Assembly: GCA_018648445.1 (NCBI GenBank)
Contig: JABGRG010000048.1
Coordinates: 1 to 27,368 of the forward strand
DNA from: Rhodospirillales bacterium
GTDB taxonomy: Bacteria > Pseudomonadota > Alphaproteobacteria > Rhodospirillales_A > JACZKS01
Direction: 5' to 3'
DNA: 27,368 nucleotides
Part shown: piece after piece, positions 16,662 to 25,180 of the stretch
Layout: each line of letters starts with the position of its first letter
Position numbering within the stretch: the stretch's first letter is position 1
Translations under genes and position numbers: made by a program
Notes under the pieces: generated by a model
The model's database searches: none
Told to the model about the DNA's origin: nothing
The model's input: the letters and a program-made list of their open reading frames with translations, nothing else

Positions 16662-17459
16662 TCATCTTCGGGCCGCGATCAAAAAGTCGGCCATTTCCGC
16701 GAAACCCGCCCCATCACCCCGCTTTGTAACGTAAGTGGGCTCGGCGTCGAGCGCCCCTTCGAAACGCCGCACGTTTGCGTTACCGACCGAATGCGGAAAG
16801 AATCCGAACATCGGCACATCGTTGGGCGAATCGCCGATATAGACGAATCGTTCCTTCTCGGCGTCGATATCGATGCCGAAACACTCCGCCATCATGATTC
16901 GCGTCATGGACAGCTTGTCGTAATCGCCGAACCATCCGTTGACGTGAATGGAACTCACTTTCGCCGTTGCCCCGGCGGCCGTCATAATGGCGACGATTCG
17001 GCTGACCGCTTCGTTCGCCAACGCTGGCACGTCTTCGCAAAAATCGATGGCCAGATCGGCCTCGCGGTAAAGCTGGTCGGAGGCGACGCCGGCCCCCGGA
17101 ACCTTTTTCAGGATTTCATCGCGCAGGCGTGTCAGGCGCTTTCGGTTCTCGGTGCGCAGGGCGTCCGACATCAAAAACCGCTTGGTCATTTTCTTCGCCG
17201 CAGCCTCGTAACGAAAATAGAACGCGCCGTTTTCGCCGACGATCCCGTCGACCGGCCACATGCGGGCGAAATGATCGCACCATCCCGCTGGCCGGCCGGT
17301 GATGGGAATGACCATGAACCCGGCGTCGTGAAGTCGCTCGCAGGCACCATAGGCGTGTGCGGTCAGTTTGCCGTCGGTGGTGATGGTGTCGTCGATATCG
17401 GTAAGCACGCCTCGAACATTGCGACGCGCACCGATGGTGAATTCGCTTAGTGGCTTCAT
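16662..17459 (-). CDS. HAD-IIB family phosphatase
   Basis: 265 residues. Motif I is DIDDT (21-25), giving the nucleophile Asp; motif II TGRP (54-57); motif IV GDSPND (209-214). A large alpha/beta cap lies between motifs II and III, as in class IIB HAD enzymes such as sucrose-phosphate or mannosyl-3-phosphoglycerate phosphatases. The substrate cannot be predicted. Start at 17459 is one base after the fhs TAG, with GAGGGG about ten bases upstream inside fhs; an in-frame ATG at 17486 would overlap fhs by 26 bp. The two genes are likely co-translated, but no functional link to folate is evident; a sugar-phosphate substrate is plausible. Confidence 0.8.
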   Translation of the reverse strand: MKPLSEFTIGARRNVRGVLTDIDDTITTDGKLTAHAYGACERLHDAGFMVIPITGRPAGWCDHFARMWPVDGIVGENGAFYFRYEAAAKKMTKRFLMSDALRTENRKRLTRLRDEILKKVPGAGVASDQLYREADLAIDFCEDVPALANEAVSRIVAIMTAAGATAKVSSIHVNGWFGDYDKLSMTRIMMAECFGIDIDAEKERFVYIGDSPNDVPMFGFFPHSVGNANVRRFEGALDAEPTYVTKRGDGAGFAEMADFLIAARR

Positions 17460-17460
17460 C

Positions 17461-19164
17461 CTAAAAAAGCCCCTCGATGCGGGCATCCTTGTCGACGAAC
17501 ATGTGATTGGCCGCCGGCACGCGAGGCAGTCCCGGCATGGTCATGATTTCGCCACACAGGACGACCAAAAACTCGGCCCCGCCGGCAAGACGGATTTCAC
17601 GAACGGGGACGACGTGATTGCTTGGCGCGCCCTTTAGATTTGGGTCGGTCGAAAAGCTGTACTGCGTCTTGGCGATGCAGACGGGGAAATCGCCGAACCC
17701 GCCGTCCTGAAACTCCTTGAACTGATCCCGCACCTTCTTGTCGGCGATGATGCCGCGCGCGCCGTATATCATTTGCGCGACGGTGCGCACCTTGTCCCAA
17801 AGCGGCATGTTGTCGGGATAAAGGGGACGAAACTCGGTGGGACAGTCTTCGATTACGTCGACCACCTCTCGGGCCAGATCTTCCGCGCCTGCGCCGCCTT
17901 CAGCCCAGTGATTGGCGACCGAGACGCTGACATCCAGTTCGGCGCATTGCTGGCGCACGAAGTTGATTTCAGCATCGGTATCGGAGGTGAACCGGTTAAT
18001 GACAACGACCTGCGGAACGCCGTAGTTGCGCAGGTTCTCAACGTGCCGGGACAGGTTTTCCACGCCCTTCTCAAGGGCGTCGATATTTTCTTTTTCAAGG
18101 TCCTCGCGTTCCACGCCGCCATGCATCTTCAAGGCCCGAATGGTCGCCACCAGAACCGCGGCGTCGGGTTTAAGCCCGGCCTTGCGGCATTTGATGTCGA
18201 AGAATTTCTCGGCCCCCAGGTCCGCGCCGAATCCGGCTTCCGTCACCACGTAATCGGCGAGACGAAGGGCCGTGCGGGTGGCGACCACCGAATTGCAGCC
18301 GTGGGCGATATTGGCAAACGGCCCGCCGTGAAGGATGGCGGGCGTGTTTTCAAGGGTCTGCACGAGATTGGGCATCATGGCGTCGCGCAGAAGCACCGAC
18401 ATGGGGCCGTCGGCCTTGATTTCCCGCGCCCTGACGGGTTCGCGGTCCCGCGAATGACCGACGATGATATTTCCCAGACGCCGGTTCAGATCTTCCAGAT
18501 CCTCAGCCAGACACAGAATGGCCATGACCTCGGAAGCCGGCGTGATATCGAAGCCGTCCTCGCGCGGGAACCCGTTGGGAACGCCGCCCAGCGAACAGAC
18601 GATTGCCCGCAAGGCCCGGTCGTTCATATCCATGACGCGACGCCAGGCAACCCGGCGCGGGTCGATGTTCAACTCGTTGGTCCAATAGACGTGATTGTCG
18701 ATCAGAGCGGCCAAAAGGTTGTTGGCGGCGCTGATGGCGTGAAAATCGCCGGTGAAATGAAGGTTGATGTCCTCCATGGGAACAACCTGCGCGTAGCCGC
18801 CACCCGCGGCACCGCCTTTGACACCGAAACACGGGCCCAGGCTGGGTTCGCGCAAACACACGATGGTTTTCTTGCCGATACGTTCCAGAGCGTCAGCCAA
18901 GCCCACCGACGTGGTCGTTTTTCCTTCGCCCGCCGGAGTCGGCGTCATGGCGGTGACGAGAATGAGCTTTCCCTCGGGCCGCCCCTTCAAACCTTCGACG
19001 AATTCGGTCGAGAGCTTGGCTTTATAGGCGCCATATCGATAAAGGGACTTCGCGGGAACCCCGATTTTCTCGCCGATCTCGTCAATCGGCAGCATCTTGG
19101 CGGTGCGCGCGATTTCGATGTCGCTTCCCTGATTTACCGCATTGCCCTTGCCGACGTTGGCCAT
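17461..19164 (-). CDS. fhs: Formate-tetrahydrofolate ligase
   Basis: 567 residues. ATP-binding P-loop [12 protein letters not shown] (74-85), then [20 protein letters not shown], the [10 protein letters not shown] segment and [11 protein letters not shown], all hallmarks of formyltetrahydrofolate synthetase. It makes 10-formyl-THF from formate, ATP and THF in the cytoplasm, feeding purine, fMet and one-carbon metabolism. The ATG at 19164 is preceded by GGAGGAG seven bases away and is preferred over 19197. Length is the family norm (about 555-570). Divergent from the MFS gene; upstream of and coupled to the HAD phosphatase. Confidence 0.97.
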   Translation of the reverse strand: MANVGKGNAVNQGSDIEIARTAKMLPIDEIGEKIGVPAKSLYRYGAYKAKLSTEFVEGLKGRPEGKLILVTAMTPTPAGEGKTTTSVGLADALERIGKKTIVCLREPSLGPCFGVKGGAAGGGYAQVVPMEDINLHFTGDFHAISAANNLLAALIDNHVYWTNELNIDPRRVAWRRVMDMNDRALRAIVCSLGGVPNGFPREDGFDITPASEVMAILCLAEDLEDLNRRLGNIIVGHSRDREPVRAREIKADGPMSVLLRDAMMPNLVQTLENTPAILHGGPFANIAHGCNSVVATRTALRLADYVVTEAGFGADLGAEKFFDIKCRKAGLKPDAAVLVATIRALKMHGGVEREDLEKENIDALEKGVENLSRHVENLRNYGVPQVVVINRFTSDTDAEINFVRQQCAELDVSVSVANHWAEGGAGAEDLAREVVDVIEDCPTEFRPLYPDNMPLWDKVRTVAQMIYGARGIIADKKVRDQFKEFQDGGFGDFPVCIAKTQYSFSTDPNLKGAPSNHVVPVREIRLAGGAEFLVVLCGEIMTMPGLPRVPAANHMFVDKDARIEGLF

Positions 19165-19295
19165 GATCGCTCCTCCACATTCCAAACTTTCATGCATCCC
19201 AATCCCATGTGTGCCTCAAGTCAAGAAAAAGGGCGTCGAAAATTTCTTACGATGTTCTATACCAGGGGTCGAAGCACAAGGTTCAGGATAATCGA

Positions 19296-20513
19296 ATGTC
19301 GTCGGCCATCGAACGCGTTACCGGTTTAAGTTGGAAAGATCAGGGGCTGGCCCTGCTGGTCAGTTTCGGCCATGCCGGGACCCATTGGATAATAATGACG
19401 TTCTATTTGATCCTGCCGTTCGTGCGCACCGACCTTGGCCTAACCTACACGGAAGCCGCCTTTCTTGTATCGGTGGTGCACATCAGTTCGACCTCGGCCA
19501 ATTTCGGCAGCGGGCTGGTCGTCGACGTCACCGGCCGCAAGGTGATATTCCTGATCATATCGCTGATCATCGGCGGCTGCGCGTTCACCATTTTTTCCTT
19601 CGGGCCGGGTTATCCGGTGATGGTCGCGCTGGTGGTGTTGATTGGCGCGTCGTCCAACCTGTGGCATCCGGCGGCCATCGCTTATCTTTCTCACAGATAT
19701 CCCGCGAAGAAAGGGTATGCGCTTTCCCTGCACGTGACCGGTGCCAGCGTCGCCGATTCGCTTGCTCCGCTATTGGCCGGTTCGCTTATCTCCTGGATCG
19801 CCTGGCAGGGGGCTGTGCTTTTCGGGGCGCTTCCGGCCTTCATCGGCGCTGGGCTGATTGCGCTGATATTGCTGCGCGGCGACACCAAGGCGGTCACGGG
19901 CCGCCAGACAATGGGGTTTCGCCAATATTTGGAAGGCATTCGCCAGCTTGTCACAAAGCGCGCGGTCATCGCCCTTTGCGTCATGTCGGGTTTTCGCAAC
20001 ATGACCATCAACGGCTTGTACCTGTTCCTGCCGCTATATCTTGCCGACGTGCTGGAATTTTCGCCCCTGCTGATGGGCGCGACCATGACCGCCCTGCAAC
20101 TGGGTGCCGTGATCGGAACACCCATTGCGGGCGTCGCTTCCGACCGCATGAGCCGCCGCGCCATCATGATCGTGGTGCTGACCATCTCAACTACGGCTCT
20201 GGTCGCCATGATTTTCGTGGAAAGCAACGTGCTGTTCGTCACGGCCGTCGCCGCCGTCGGCTTCCTGTTGTTCAGCATCCGACCGGTCATTCAAAGCTGG
20301 ATGATGGACCTGACGCCGCCGGGCGTCGGCGCCAGCGCCATGAGCCTGTTATTCGGAACCCAGTCGGCGTTTTCCGCCACGGCCCCCATCATCGGCGGAA
20401 TAATCGCCGACAATTGGGGCCTTCACCCGGTCTTCTTCATGCTGGCCGGAACCATTCTCATCGCCAACTTGCTGGTGTTTGCACTGCCGAGGCGCGACGC
20501 CCGACGGGTCTAA
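19296..20513 (+). CDS. MFS transporter (fosmidomycin-resistance-like group)
   Basis: 405 residues with about twelve hydrophobic helices, so an inner-membrane secondary transporter. FGHAGTHW near the N-terminus, the DVTGRKV loop between helices 2 and 3 (MFS signature position) and the ASSNLWHPAAIAYLSHRYP segment resemble the Fsr group of drug/metabolite exporters. The substrate is not known. ATG at 19296 with AGGA eight bases upstream; the open frame extends to 19209 without a ribosome site. Divergent from fhs with about 130 bp between start codons and followed by the Nudix gene after 20 bp. Fosmidomycin acts on the MEP pathway that also includes ispH in this window, but a functional link is only speculation. 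Confidence 0.85.
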   Translation: MSSAIERVTGLSWKDQGLALLVSFGHAGTHWIIMTFYLILPFVRTDLGLTYTEAAFLVSVVHISSTSANFGSGLVVDVTGRKVIFLIISLIIGGCAFTIFSFGPGYPVMVALVVLIGASSNLWHPAAIAYLSHRYPAKKGYALSLHVTGASVADSLAPLLAGSLISWIAWQGAVLFGALPAFIGAGLIALILLRGDTKAVTGRQTMGFRQYLEGIRQLVTKRAVIALCVMSGFRNMTINGLYLFLPLYLADVLEFSPLLMGATMTALQLGAVIGTPIAGVASDRMSRRAIMIVVLTISTTALVAMIFVESNVLFVTAVAAVGFLLFSIRPVIQSWMMDLTPPGVGASAMSLLFGTQSAFSATAPIIGGIIADNWGLHPVFFMLAGTILIANLLVFALPRRDARRV

Positions 20514-20533
20514 TTGTGGGAGGGACTAAAGCG

Positions 20534-21079
20534 ATGACCGGAAAAATCGAAATGCTTTCCTCCAAGACGGTTTATGAAAACAGGTGGATGAAAGTCAGAG
20601 AAGACACCGTCAGGTTTTCGAACGGTCATGAAGGAATATATGGGATCGTAGACAAAGACGATTTTGTTCTTGTCGTGCCGATCCATCCTGATGGTACGAT
20701 CCAGATGGTTCAGCAGTTCAGATATCCGGTTGGCGGAAGGTATTGGGAACTCCCCCAGGGGTCGTGGGAGTCCAAGGAAAGTGTAGATCCCGTCCAGATC
20801 GCACTTGGCGAGTTGGCGGAGGAAACCGGACTTCGAGCAAAGAAAATGGAACCTATCGGTCACTTTTTCGAGGCTTACGGATTCTCGAACCAAGGGTTTC
20901 ACCTTTTTTTGGCGACCGGGCTTTTCCAGGGCCCTCCAGAGAGGGAAACTGAAGAGCACGGTATGATTTCGGGTATGTTTGCGATGGAAGAAATTGTTCA
21001 GATGATCACGGAAGGCACGATCAAAGACGCGCCCACAATCGCTGCCATTGGCTATTTGCGTTTAACTGCAAGAATATAG
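20534..21079 (+). CDS. Nudix hydrolase
   Basis: 181 residues. The Nudix region is at about 74-98: GSWESKE, then GELAEETGL. Relative to G-x5-E-x7-REUXEEXGU there are two extra residues between the first Glu and the REU-type segment, and the Arg is Gly; the three catalytic-helix glutamates are kept. This variation, preceded by ELPQG, suggests the ADP-ribose/NDP-sugar pyrophosphatase-like group, substrate unknown. ATG start with GGAGGG about eight bases upstream. Base composition is clearly lower in GC (about 45-47% in two counted 60-base rows) than neighbours, with codons such as ATA, AGA and AGG, so acquisition by transfer is possible. It converges with the OmpA-domain gene across 112 bp with no clear terminator hairpin. 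Confidence 0.88.
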   Translation: MTGKIEMLSSKTVYENRWMKVREDTVRFSNGHEGIYGIVDKDDFVLVVPIHPDGTIQMVQQFRYPVGGRYWELPQGSWESKESVDPVQIALGELAEETGLRAKKMEPIGHFFEAYGFSNQGFHLFLATGLFQGPPERETEEHGMISGMFAMEEIVQMITEGTIKDAPTIAAIGYLRLTARI

Positions 21080-21191
21080 CCCATCCGTCGCCTTGATAGC
21101 TGTTGCCGACACTCCTAAACGGATCGCCGCCAGAAAACGTAACTGCCCCAGCCGTTGTCCACCGTCGACCCAACTGCGGCGCTTTAAACCC

Positions 21192-21788
21192 CTAATTAAT
21201 CGTCTGCATTCCGCCGCCTTCGGGGAGCGGTGCGGGCATTGCGGGCATTGCGGGCATGGCCTCGGCGGCAGGCTGCGCCGGATTTTGCACCGGCATGGAT
21301 TTGGGCGGGGTCAGGTTGACGATCTGGACGCGGCGGTTTTCGGCGGCGTTGGGTTGGGCTTCGTTTTTCAGCTTGTCCTCGCCGTATCCGGCGGAGAACA
21401 GAAGGTCGGGAGCGATGTTGAAAGTTTGGATCAGGTAGGCTTTGACCGACGCGGCCCGCTGTTCCGATAGCTTTTGATTGTAGGATGCCCGGCCCGAGGC
21501 GTCGGTGTGGCCGTAGACGCCGATCTGCGCACCAACCAATCGGGGCGACATCAGGGCCTGGCCAAGGGCGTCAAGCTGCGCGGTGGCCGATTGGGACAGT
21601 TTGGCCGAACCCAGCTCGAAGTTGATTTGAAGGTCGATGGAGCGCCCCTCATCCTCGCCCGTAATCGGCATGAGTTTTCCGAGAATGTAGCTGGAAGTTA
21701 CGGGCTCGCTGGCGAACGCCACAGTACCCATAAAACCTGCCGCGACCATGGCCACCAACACTTTTGCAAAACCGGAAAAACTGAACAT
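21192..21788 (-). CDS. OmpA-domain periplasmic/outer-membrane protein (Pal-position gene)
   Basis: 198 residues. Signal peptide about 1-26 (ends in VAFA) without a lipobox cysteine. The OmpA C-terminal peptidoglycan-binding domain spans about 50-155: INFELGSAKL, VYGHTDASGRASYNQKLSEQRAASV and ENRRVQIVN, including the Asp and Arg used to bind diaminopimelate. A Pro/Ala/Met-rich tail follows (MPAMPAMPA from a 9-bp repeat). It presumably anchors the envelope complex encoded upstream to peptidoglycan. Last gene of the nine-gene minus-strand block, 53 bp after a lipoprotein gene. ATG at 21788 with AAGGGG about nine bases upstream; the longer frame to 21845 has none. Confidence 0.88.
   Translation of the reverse strand: MFSFSGFAKVLVAMVAAGFMGTVAFASEPVTSSYILGKLMPITGEDEGRSIDLQINFELGSAKLSQSATAQLDALGQALMSPRLVGAQIGVYGHTDASGRASYNQKLSEQRAASVKAYLIQTFNIAPDLLFSAGYGEDKLKNEAQPNAAENRRVQIVNLTPPKSMPVQNPAQPAAEAMPAMPAMPAPLPEGGGMQTIN
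21232..21258. repeat. Three tandem 9-bp repeats in the OmpA-domain gene
   Basis: gcgggcatt repeated at 21232-21240 and 21241-21249, with gcgggcatg at 21250-21258. In the minus frame it encodes repeated Met-Pro-Ala. In-frame copy change would vary tail length. Confidence 0.75.
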
Positions 21789-21841
21789 GACGATAAACCC
21801 CTTAGTGTGTTGGCGAAATCTAGCACCGTAGCGCCCCCTCG

Positions 21842-22534
21842 TCATTGCCGTTTATTGGGCCGCCCATTTTCGGCGATGCCATAGGTTCGCGCGTCGGGAA
21901 GCGTGGCGACGATGCGGCGTGTCGCGTCGTCAACCAGGGAAATGGCGACGTCGCCGTCCATCTTGAATTGCCCGACCGTGGCCAGATTGTATACGGCGGA
22001 GAATGGCGAAAGCGGCAACCCGCCTTCCGAGCGCGTTGCTATGTGGCGCGCTTTCCACACCACCGCGCCGTCAATGATGCGGACCATACTGATGTCCAGC
22101 CCGATGCGTTCCTGGGTCCAGAACAGCGCGAAGACGGAATCCCCGCCCCACGGCCTCGATTCAACCAAATATCCGCATCTTGCCGAACTGGCGAAGGATT
22201 TGCGGTCACGCGGATTGCTTAGATCGACGGCAAAGCTGCGTACCATGCGGTCCCGCGGGCCCGGCCCGATCACACGGTCGACCCGCGCCGACAGCTGACG
22301 GGCCAGTGATTCTTCGATCACCCTGGCGCGTCCGCCTATTTTTTCGGCCCCCTCGAAGGGCGCAACCACCGCGCCCTGCGGCGGGTCTTCATAAAACGTC
22401 CGCGCCACCTCGAAGCCGACTTTTCGGTCCAGAAATCCGGACTCGTCGTCTTTTCCGTATTGCCCGTATTGCGTTTGAGCACAGGCGCCAAGCATCCCAA
22501 GCGCGGTCACCAGCAACAAGGTGCGTTTCAACAT
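21842..22534 (-). CDS. Predicted outer-membrane lipoprotein, unrecognised family
   Basis: 230 residues. Lipoprotein signal peptide with lipobox ending at C18 (LGMLGAC). Start at 22534 preferred: AAGGGAG lies 8-9 bases upstream; the ATG six bases earlier would be only 2-3 bases from it. The mature protein has SLARQLSARVDRVI, then an alternating strand pattern (GLDISMVRIIDGAVVWKARH). That recalls lipoproteins of the CsgG/GNA1162-like kind in which a variable chain is followed by a strand describing an activity, but no motif is decisive. It occupies the place of tolB between the TonB/TolA-like gene and the OmpA-domain gene. Function unknown; an envelope-complex subunit is inferred from context. 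Confidence 0.6.
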   Translation of the reverse strand: MLKRTLLLVTALGMLGACAQTQYGQYGKDDESGFLDRKVGFEVARTFYEDPPQGAVVAPFEGAEKIGGRARVIEESLARQLSARVDRVIGPGPRDRMVRSFAVDLSNPRDRKSFASSARCGYLVESRPWGGDSVFALFWTQERIGLDISMVRIIDGAVVWKARHIATRSEGGLPLSPFSAVYNLATVGQFKMDGDVAISLVDDATRRIVATLPDARTYGIAENGRPNKRQ

Positions 22535-22547
22535 GCCCATAACTCCC

Positions 22548-23639
22548 TTAAATCCGGCAACCGCTGCCGCGTTTCGGATTAAACGCGATACGGCCGTCCA
22601 CTTTCATTCCGTCAGCCTCGATCCCTTCAACATAAAGGGTGCTTCCGTCCTGCCTGTAAGTCCCCCGGATCACCTTTGTGCTGCGGTAATTTGCACCGAG
22701 AACCTTCTGCAGGCCGCCGAGAAGAACGCTGTCCACCTGACGGGGAAAAACCCTGACGACGCCGCGCTGCCAGCCAAAGCCGTGATAGCGGCGGATGGCT
22801 TCGGCGCTGGCCCTTTCCTCGGGCGCAATAAAACCGGCGGGCTGGCGAACGAAACCGCTGTAACGGTCCAGATTGATCTCCCACTTGTGGCCCCTTTCGC
22901 CCTTGGCGGCGTAAAGGTTCCCCGCCCCGTCCATGAGAATCGCCTGCATCCCGTAACATCCGGAAAGCGCACGATAGAGGTTGCGGCGGCTGGATGATCC
23001 CTTCGGCCAGGCAATTTCAATGGTCGGTCCCGACCCGTGTTCCAGCAAGCGCAGCAAGGCCCGCCCTTCCTTGGCCACCTGTCCGCTGGTATGCACAGAC
23101 ACATGAACCGTTTCGGGTTTGGGCGCTGGTTTGGGCGCTGGTTTGGGTTCAATTTTTTCCGTTCTTGGTTTAGGTCGGGGTTGGGGCTGGCGAGGTTTGA
23201 TCGCGGGCGTTTTCTCGACAACCTTGGCCACTTTCAAAGGCTTTCGTGGTTTCACTTCCACTGGCCGTGGGACCGGTTTCTCCTTTTTTTCCAACGGCTT
23301 CAAAACCTTTGGCTTGGCCACAACCTTTTCAGGTTTCGCAGCCGGTTCCATCGGCTTGATCTTTTGCGCGCGTTTGGGCTCCGGTTCCGTCGGCTGGATG
23401 GGTTTCACGGAAACCTCCGGCGCAGGCGGGGCCGGTGGCGGTGGTAGGGAAATTGCGGCCAACGCAGCCTCGGCGGCAGGTTCGGGCTGCGGCAATGGGG
23501 GCGGTGTCTGCAGGACGACCGGGTCAGGCAGCCTTTTCTCGTCGGGGCGATCCTCGAAAAAGACAAGGAAGACGAGGATCACGCCCGCAACCAGAGAGAC
23601 CAGAACCGATACTTTTCCCCATGCGCCGGAGCCGAACAT
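22548..23639 (-). CDS. TonB/TolA-like membrane-anchored Pro/Lys-rich protein with novel C-terminal domain
   Basis: 363 residues. N-terminal membrane helix about 10-28, then a Pro-rich and Pro-Lys-rich stretch to about 177 (dozens of P, K and E in PKP/PEP units; a 12-bp DNA repeat makes part of it), as in TonB. A globular region from about 180 to 363 contains SGCYGMQAILMDGAGNLYA and ends in CRI, with only two cysteines, C228 and C361, which could form a disulfide. The C-terminal domain is not recognisably TonB_C or TolA. It reads like a periplasm-spanning arm carrying a binding domain. ATG at 23639, four bases after the previous stop. The arm plus partner MotA/TolQ/ExbB-like protein suggest force transmission across the periplasm, but this is inference. 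Confidence 0.65.
   Translation of the reverse strand: MFGSGAWGKVSVLVSLVAGVILVFLVFFEDRPDEKRLPDPVVLQTPPPLPQPEPAAEAALAAISLPPPPAPPAPEVSVKPIQPTEPEPKRAQKIKPMEPAAKPEKVVAKPKVLKPLEKKEKPVPRPVEVKPRKPLKVAKVVEKTPAIKPRQPQPRPKPRTEKIEPKPAPKPAPKPETVHVSVHTSGQVAKEGRALLRLLEHGSGPTIEIAWPKGSSSRRNLYRALSGCYGMQAILMDGAGNLYAAKGERGHKWEINLDRYSGFVRQPAGFIAPEERASAEAIRRYHGFGWQRGVVRVFPRQVDSVLLGGLQKVLGANYRSTKVIRGTYRQDGSTLYVEGIEADGMKVDGRIAFNPKRGSGCRI
23116..23147. repeat. 12-bp tandem repeat in the Pro/Lys-rich arm
   Basis: ggtttgggcgct occurs at 23116-23127 and 23128-23139 with a partial third copy at 23140-23147. In the minus frame it encodes Pro-Ala-Pro-Lys units of the TonB-like linker. Confidence 0.7.
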
Positions 23640-23643
23640 AGCG

Positions 23644-24222
23644 TTACCTGTTCAGCTTTTTGATGAACATCATTTCCATATCCTCGGCCAGCGCAAAAAG
23701 TTCCTTGCGCCGTTCGCGAGGCGTCATCAGGGTTTCACCCTCGGCGATCGTGATTTCGCCATCACTCGACCCGGCGGCAACGCTTTCGGCCTCCTCCACA
23801 TTCTCGGCCTTGGCGTAATCAACGGTCGGACGCGGACGTTCCGGAATCAGTTGCAGAGGAAGCTCCTGCTCGGCCACGCGCGAACGCTTGGGTTTGGGCG
23901 TAGCAGTTTCTTCCGATTCGGGAATCGCTGGCGGCATCGGCGTCGCTTTTTCCTCGACAACGACCTGTTTTTCGACAACAGGCGCGGGTTCGGCTACCGA
24001 TGGCGGTGGTGGCGCGACTGCGTATTCCGGAACCTCGGCCTCGACCTCCGCGTCCCGGTGCATAAAGCCGTCGACCTGATCAACGGCCTTGGCGGCAACA
24101 TCTTCGGCGCTGGCGACAACGGCATGGGCACTATCGGCCACCGATGCGATGTCCGAGCGGTCCGCGTTGAAAAGGTAGAAGAGCGCGCCGATGACGAGCG
24201 CATTGAAAAGAAGAAATTTCAT
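23644..24222 (-). CDS. Small single-pass membrane protein with Pro/Glu-rich periplasmic part (TolR position)
   Basis: 192 residues. N-terminal hydrophobic helix about 3-19, immediately followed by an acidic stretch. A Pro/Glu-rich middle part (about 55-115) and a charged C-terminal helix about 165-192 (TPRERRKELFALAEDMEMMF) follow. No TolR/ExbD or MotB domain is visible, and there is no aspartate inside the helix. The ATG at 24222 overlaps the preceding gene's TGA in an ATGA, so the two products are probably made in fixed ratio. It sits where tolR sits in tol operons but is not clearly a TolR. Function unknown. Confidence 0.6.
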   Translation of the reverse strand: MKFLLFNALVIGALFYLFNADRSDIASVADSAHAVVASAEDVAAKAVDQVDGFMHRDAEVEAEVPEYAVAPPPPSVAEPAPVVEKQVVVEEKATPMPPAIPESEETATPKPKRSRVAEQELPLQLIPERPRPTVDYAKAENVEEAESVAAGSSDGEITIAEGETLMTPRERRKELFALAEDMEMMFIKKLNR

Positions 24223-24761
24223 GATGGGTCCCCACGTTGCTCGTGTTGCTCATGTTGCCTGGCTGTGACCACGCGGCCCGCCGATTTGATGCGGGCGTTG
24301 GTGACGACGAGGACGGTCCGCAAGGCGGCCGACAACGGCAAGCCAATGACCGTGGTCAGAAAAGCCAGAGAGAAATTCTGGGTCAGTTCGCGAATAACGA
24401 CCCGGACCGTTTCAGGCGTCAGTTCCTGCGCGGCCAGACCACCGACGCCGAGGCTGATTCCCAAAAGCGTGTAGGTCAGGGCCAGTGTGGTGATGGCGTT
24501 GGCAGCTTGCAGCCCGGCTTCCAGCCAAACGTGTTCGCCACCGGTCTGGCGCAGCTTCACCCAGCAGAAGACGGCGGTAAACACCATCCCCGCCATGATC
24601 GCGATAAAGGTCGCGCCAAACACCTGATGGGCCCAGCCTGCGACGTCGCCCGCCGTCCACGATGTGGCCAGCGTGATCGCCGCAAGCCCGAGCACGACAC
24701 CCCCAAGCATGAGGGCGGCGGCCCGGGACCCGGTATCCAGTGCCAGGATGACGGCGCGCAT
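24219..24761 (-). CDS. Four-helix membrane protein resembling MotA/TolQ/ExbB proton-channel subunits
   Basis: 180 residues with four hydrophobic helices: about 13-33, 46-70, 84-110 and 126-153. The last two carry TYTLLGISLGVGGLA and FSLAFLTTVIGLPLSAALR. These match in pattern the paired final helices of the MotA/TolQ/ExbB superfamily (a G-L-x-G-T/L-x-x-G run, then an A-F-x-T-x-x-G-L-x-x-S/A run), including threonines in both. That superfamily forms rings that use ion flow to drive partner proteins. ATG at 24761, one base after the upstream stop, GGAGG about eight bases before; its stop overlaps the next gene. Assignment is by pattern, not full alignment; a generic small membrane protein is the alternative. 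Confidence 0.5.
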   Translation of the reverse strand: MRAVILALDTGSRAAALMLGGVVLGLAAITLATSWTAGDVAGWAHQVFGATFIAIMAGMVFTAVFCWVKLRQTGGEHVWLEAGLQAANAITTLALTYTLLGISLGVGGLAAQELTPETVRVVIRELTQNFSLAFLTTVIGLPLSAALRTVLVVTNARIKSAGRVVTARQHEQHEQRGDPS

Positions 24762-24762
24762 C

Positions 24763-25155
24763 TTAACGCCTCCCTACCCGGGCGTTCATCAGCGTATCGG
24801 TGGAAACGCCGATCTGATCCAGCCAGTGATCGATAAGGACGAGATCCTTTTCAATGGCCGAGTGGACGATGAAGGTAAGGTCGTAGTTCTCAAACGCCTT
24901 GCGAACCACCGGGCGGTTTTTGCCGACCAGGGACTGGTCGCGAAGAACCATGCGTTCGAGATCGACGAGCCGGTGTTTCGAAACGGCTACTTTGTCCTGA
25001 CGTTCTTCCGGCGTGAGTGTCGGCGAAATCAGGGTTTCGACCATAATGGCGCGCTCGCGTTCAAGGTTTTCCAGGGTGCCGGCCTGAGCTGCACCGGTGG
25101 CCATAACCCCGGCGATTGCCAAGCTGACCAGCAGGTTTTGGGTGTTGATCGTCAT
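24763..25155 (-). CDS. Small secreted/periplasmic protein of unknown function
   Basis: 130 residues from the ATG at 25155, which has GGAGG eight bases upstream; the frame reaches 25191 but lacks a site there. Signal peptide about 1-25 ending in TGAAQA, then a helical, charged mature domain rich in Leu/Glu/Arg with ERERAIMVETLISPTLTPEE near its start and DHWLDQIGV near the end. No family recognised. Packed one base before the MotA/TolQ-like gene, suggesting a periplasmic partner of that membrane protein. Confidence 0.6.
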   Translation of the reverse strand: MTINTQNLLVSLAIAGVMATGAAQAGTLENLERERAIMVETLISPTLTPEERQDKVAVSKHRLVDLERMVLRDQSLVGKNRPVVRKAFENYDLTFIVHSAIEKDLVLIDHWLDQIGVSTDTLMNARVGRR

Positions 25156-25180
25156 CGTTTTGTCCTCCGTCTGGGAAATA

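Noticed and set aside
19236..19263. Promoter for the MFS gene (TCGAAA, 16 bp, TATACC)
   Set aside because: Too weak a match to list as a feature; position is reasonable but evidence is poor.
17773..19329. 518-residue plus-strand frame
   Set aside because: Antisense to fhs, whose conserved P-loop and motifs lie on the minus strand.
19331..20533. Long plus-strand frame running through the MFS gene into the Nudix gene
   Set aside because: The part before 20534 is an off-frame reading of the MFS gene, low in hydrophobic helices and rich in Arg/His; only the Nudix part is real, with its own ribosome site and ATG. It is not a fusion.
21080..21191. Expected bidirectional terminator between the Nudix and OmpA-domain genes
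   Set aside because: No strong hairpin with a T-run was found on either strand by eye.
23119..24474. 451-residue Gly/Phe-rich plus-strand frame
   Set aside because: It is antisense to the Pro/Lys-rich genes; Pro codons read in reverse give Gly. No ribosome site or family.
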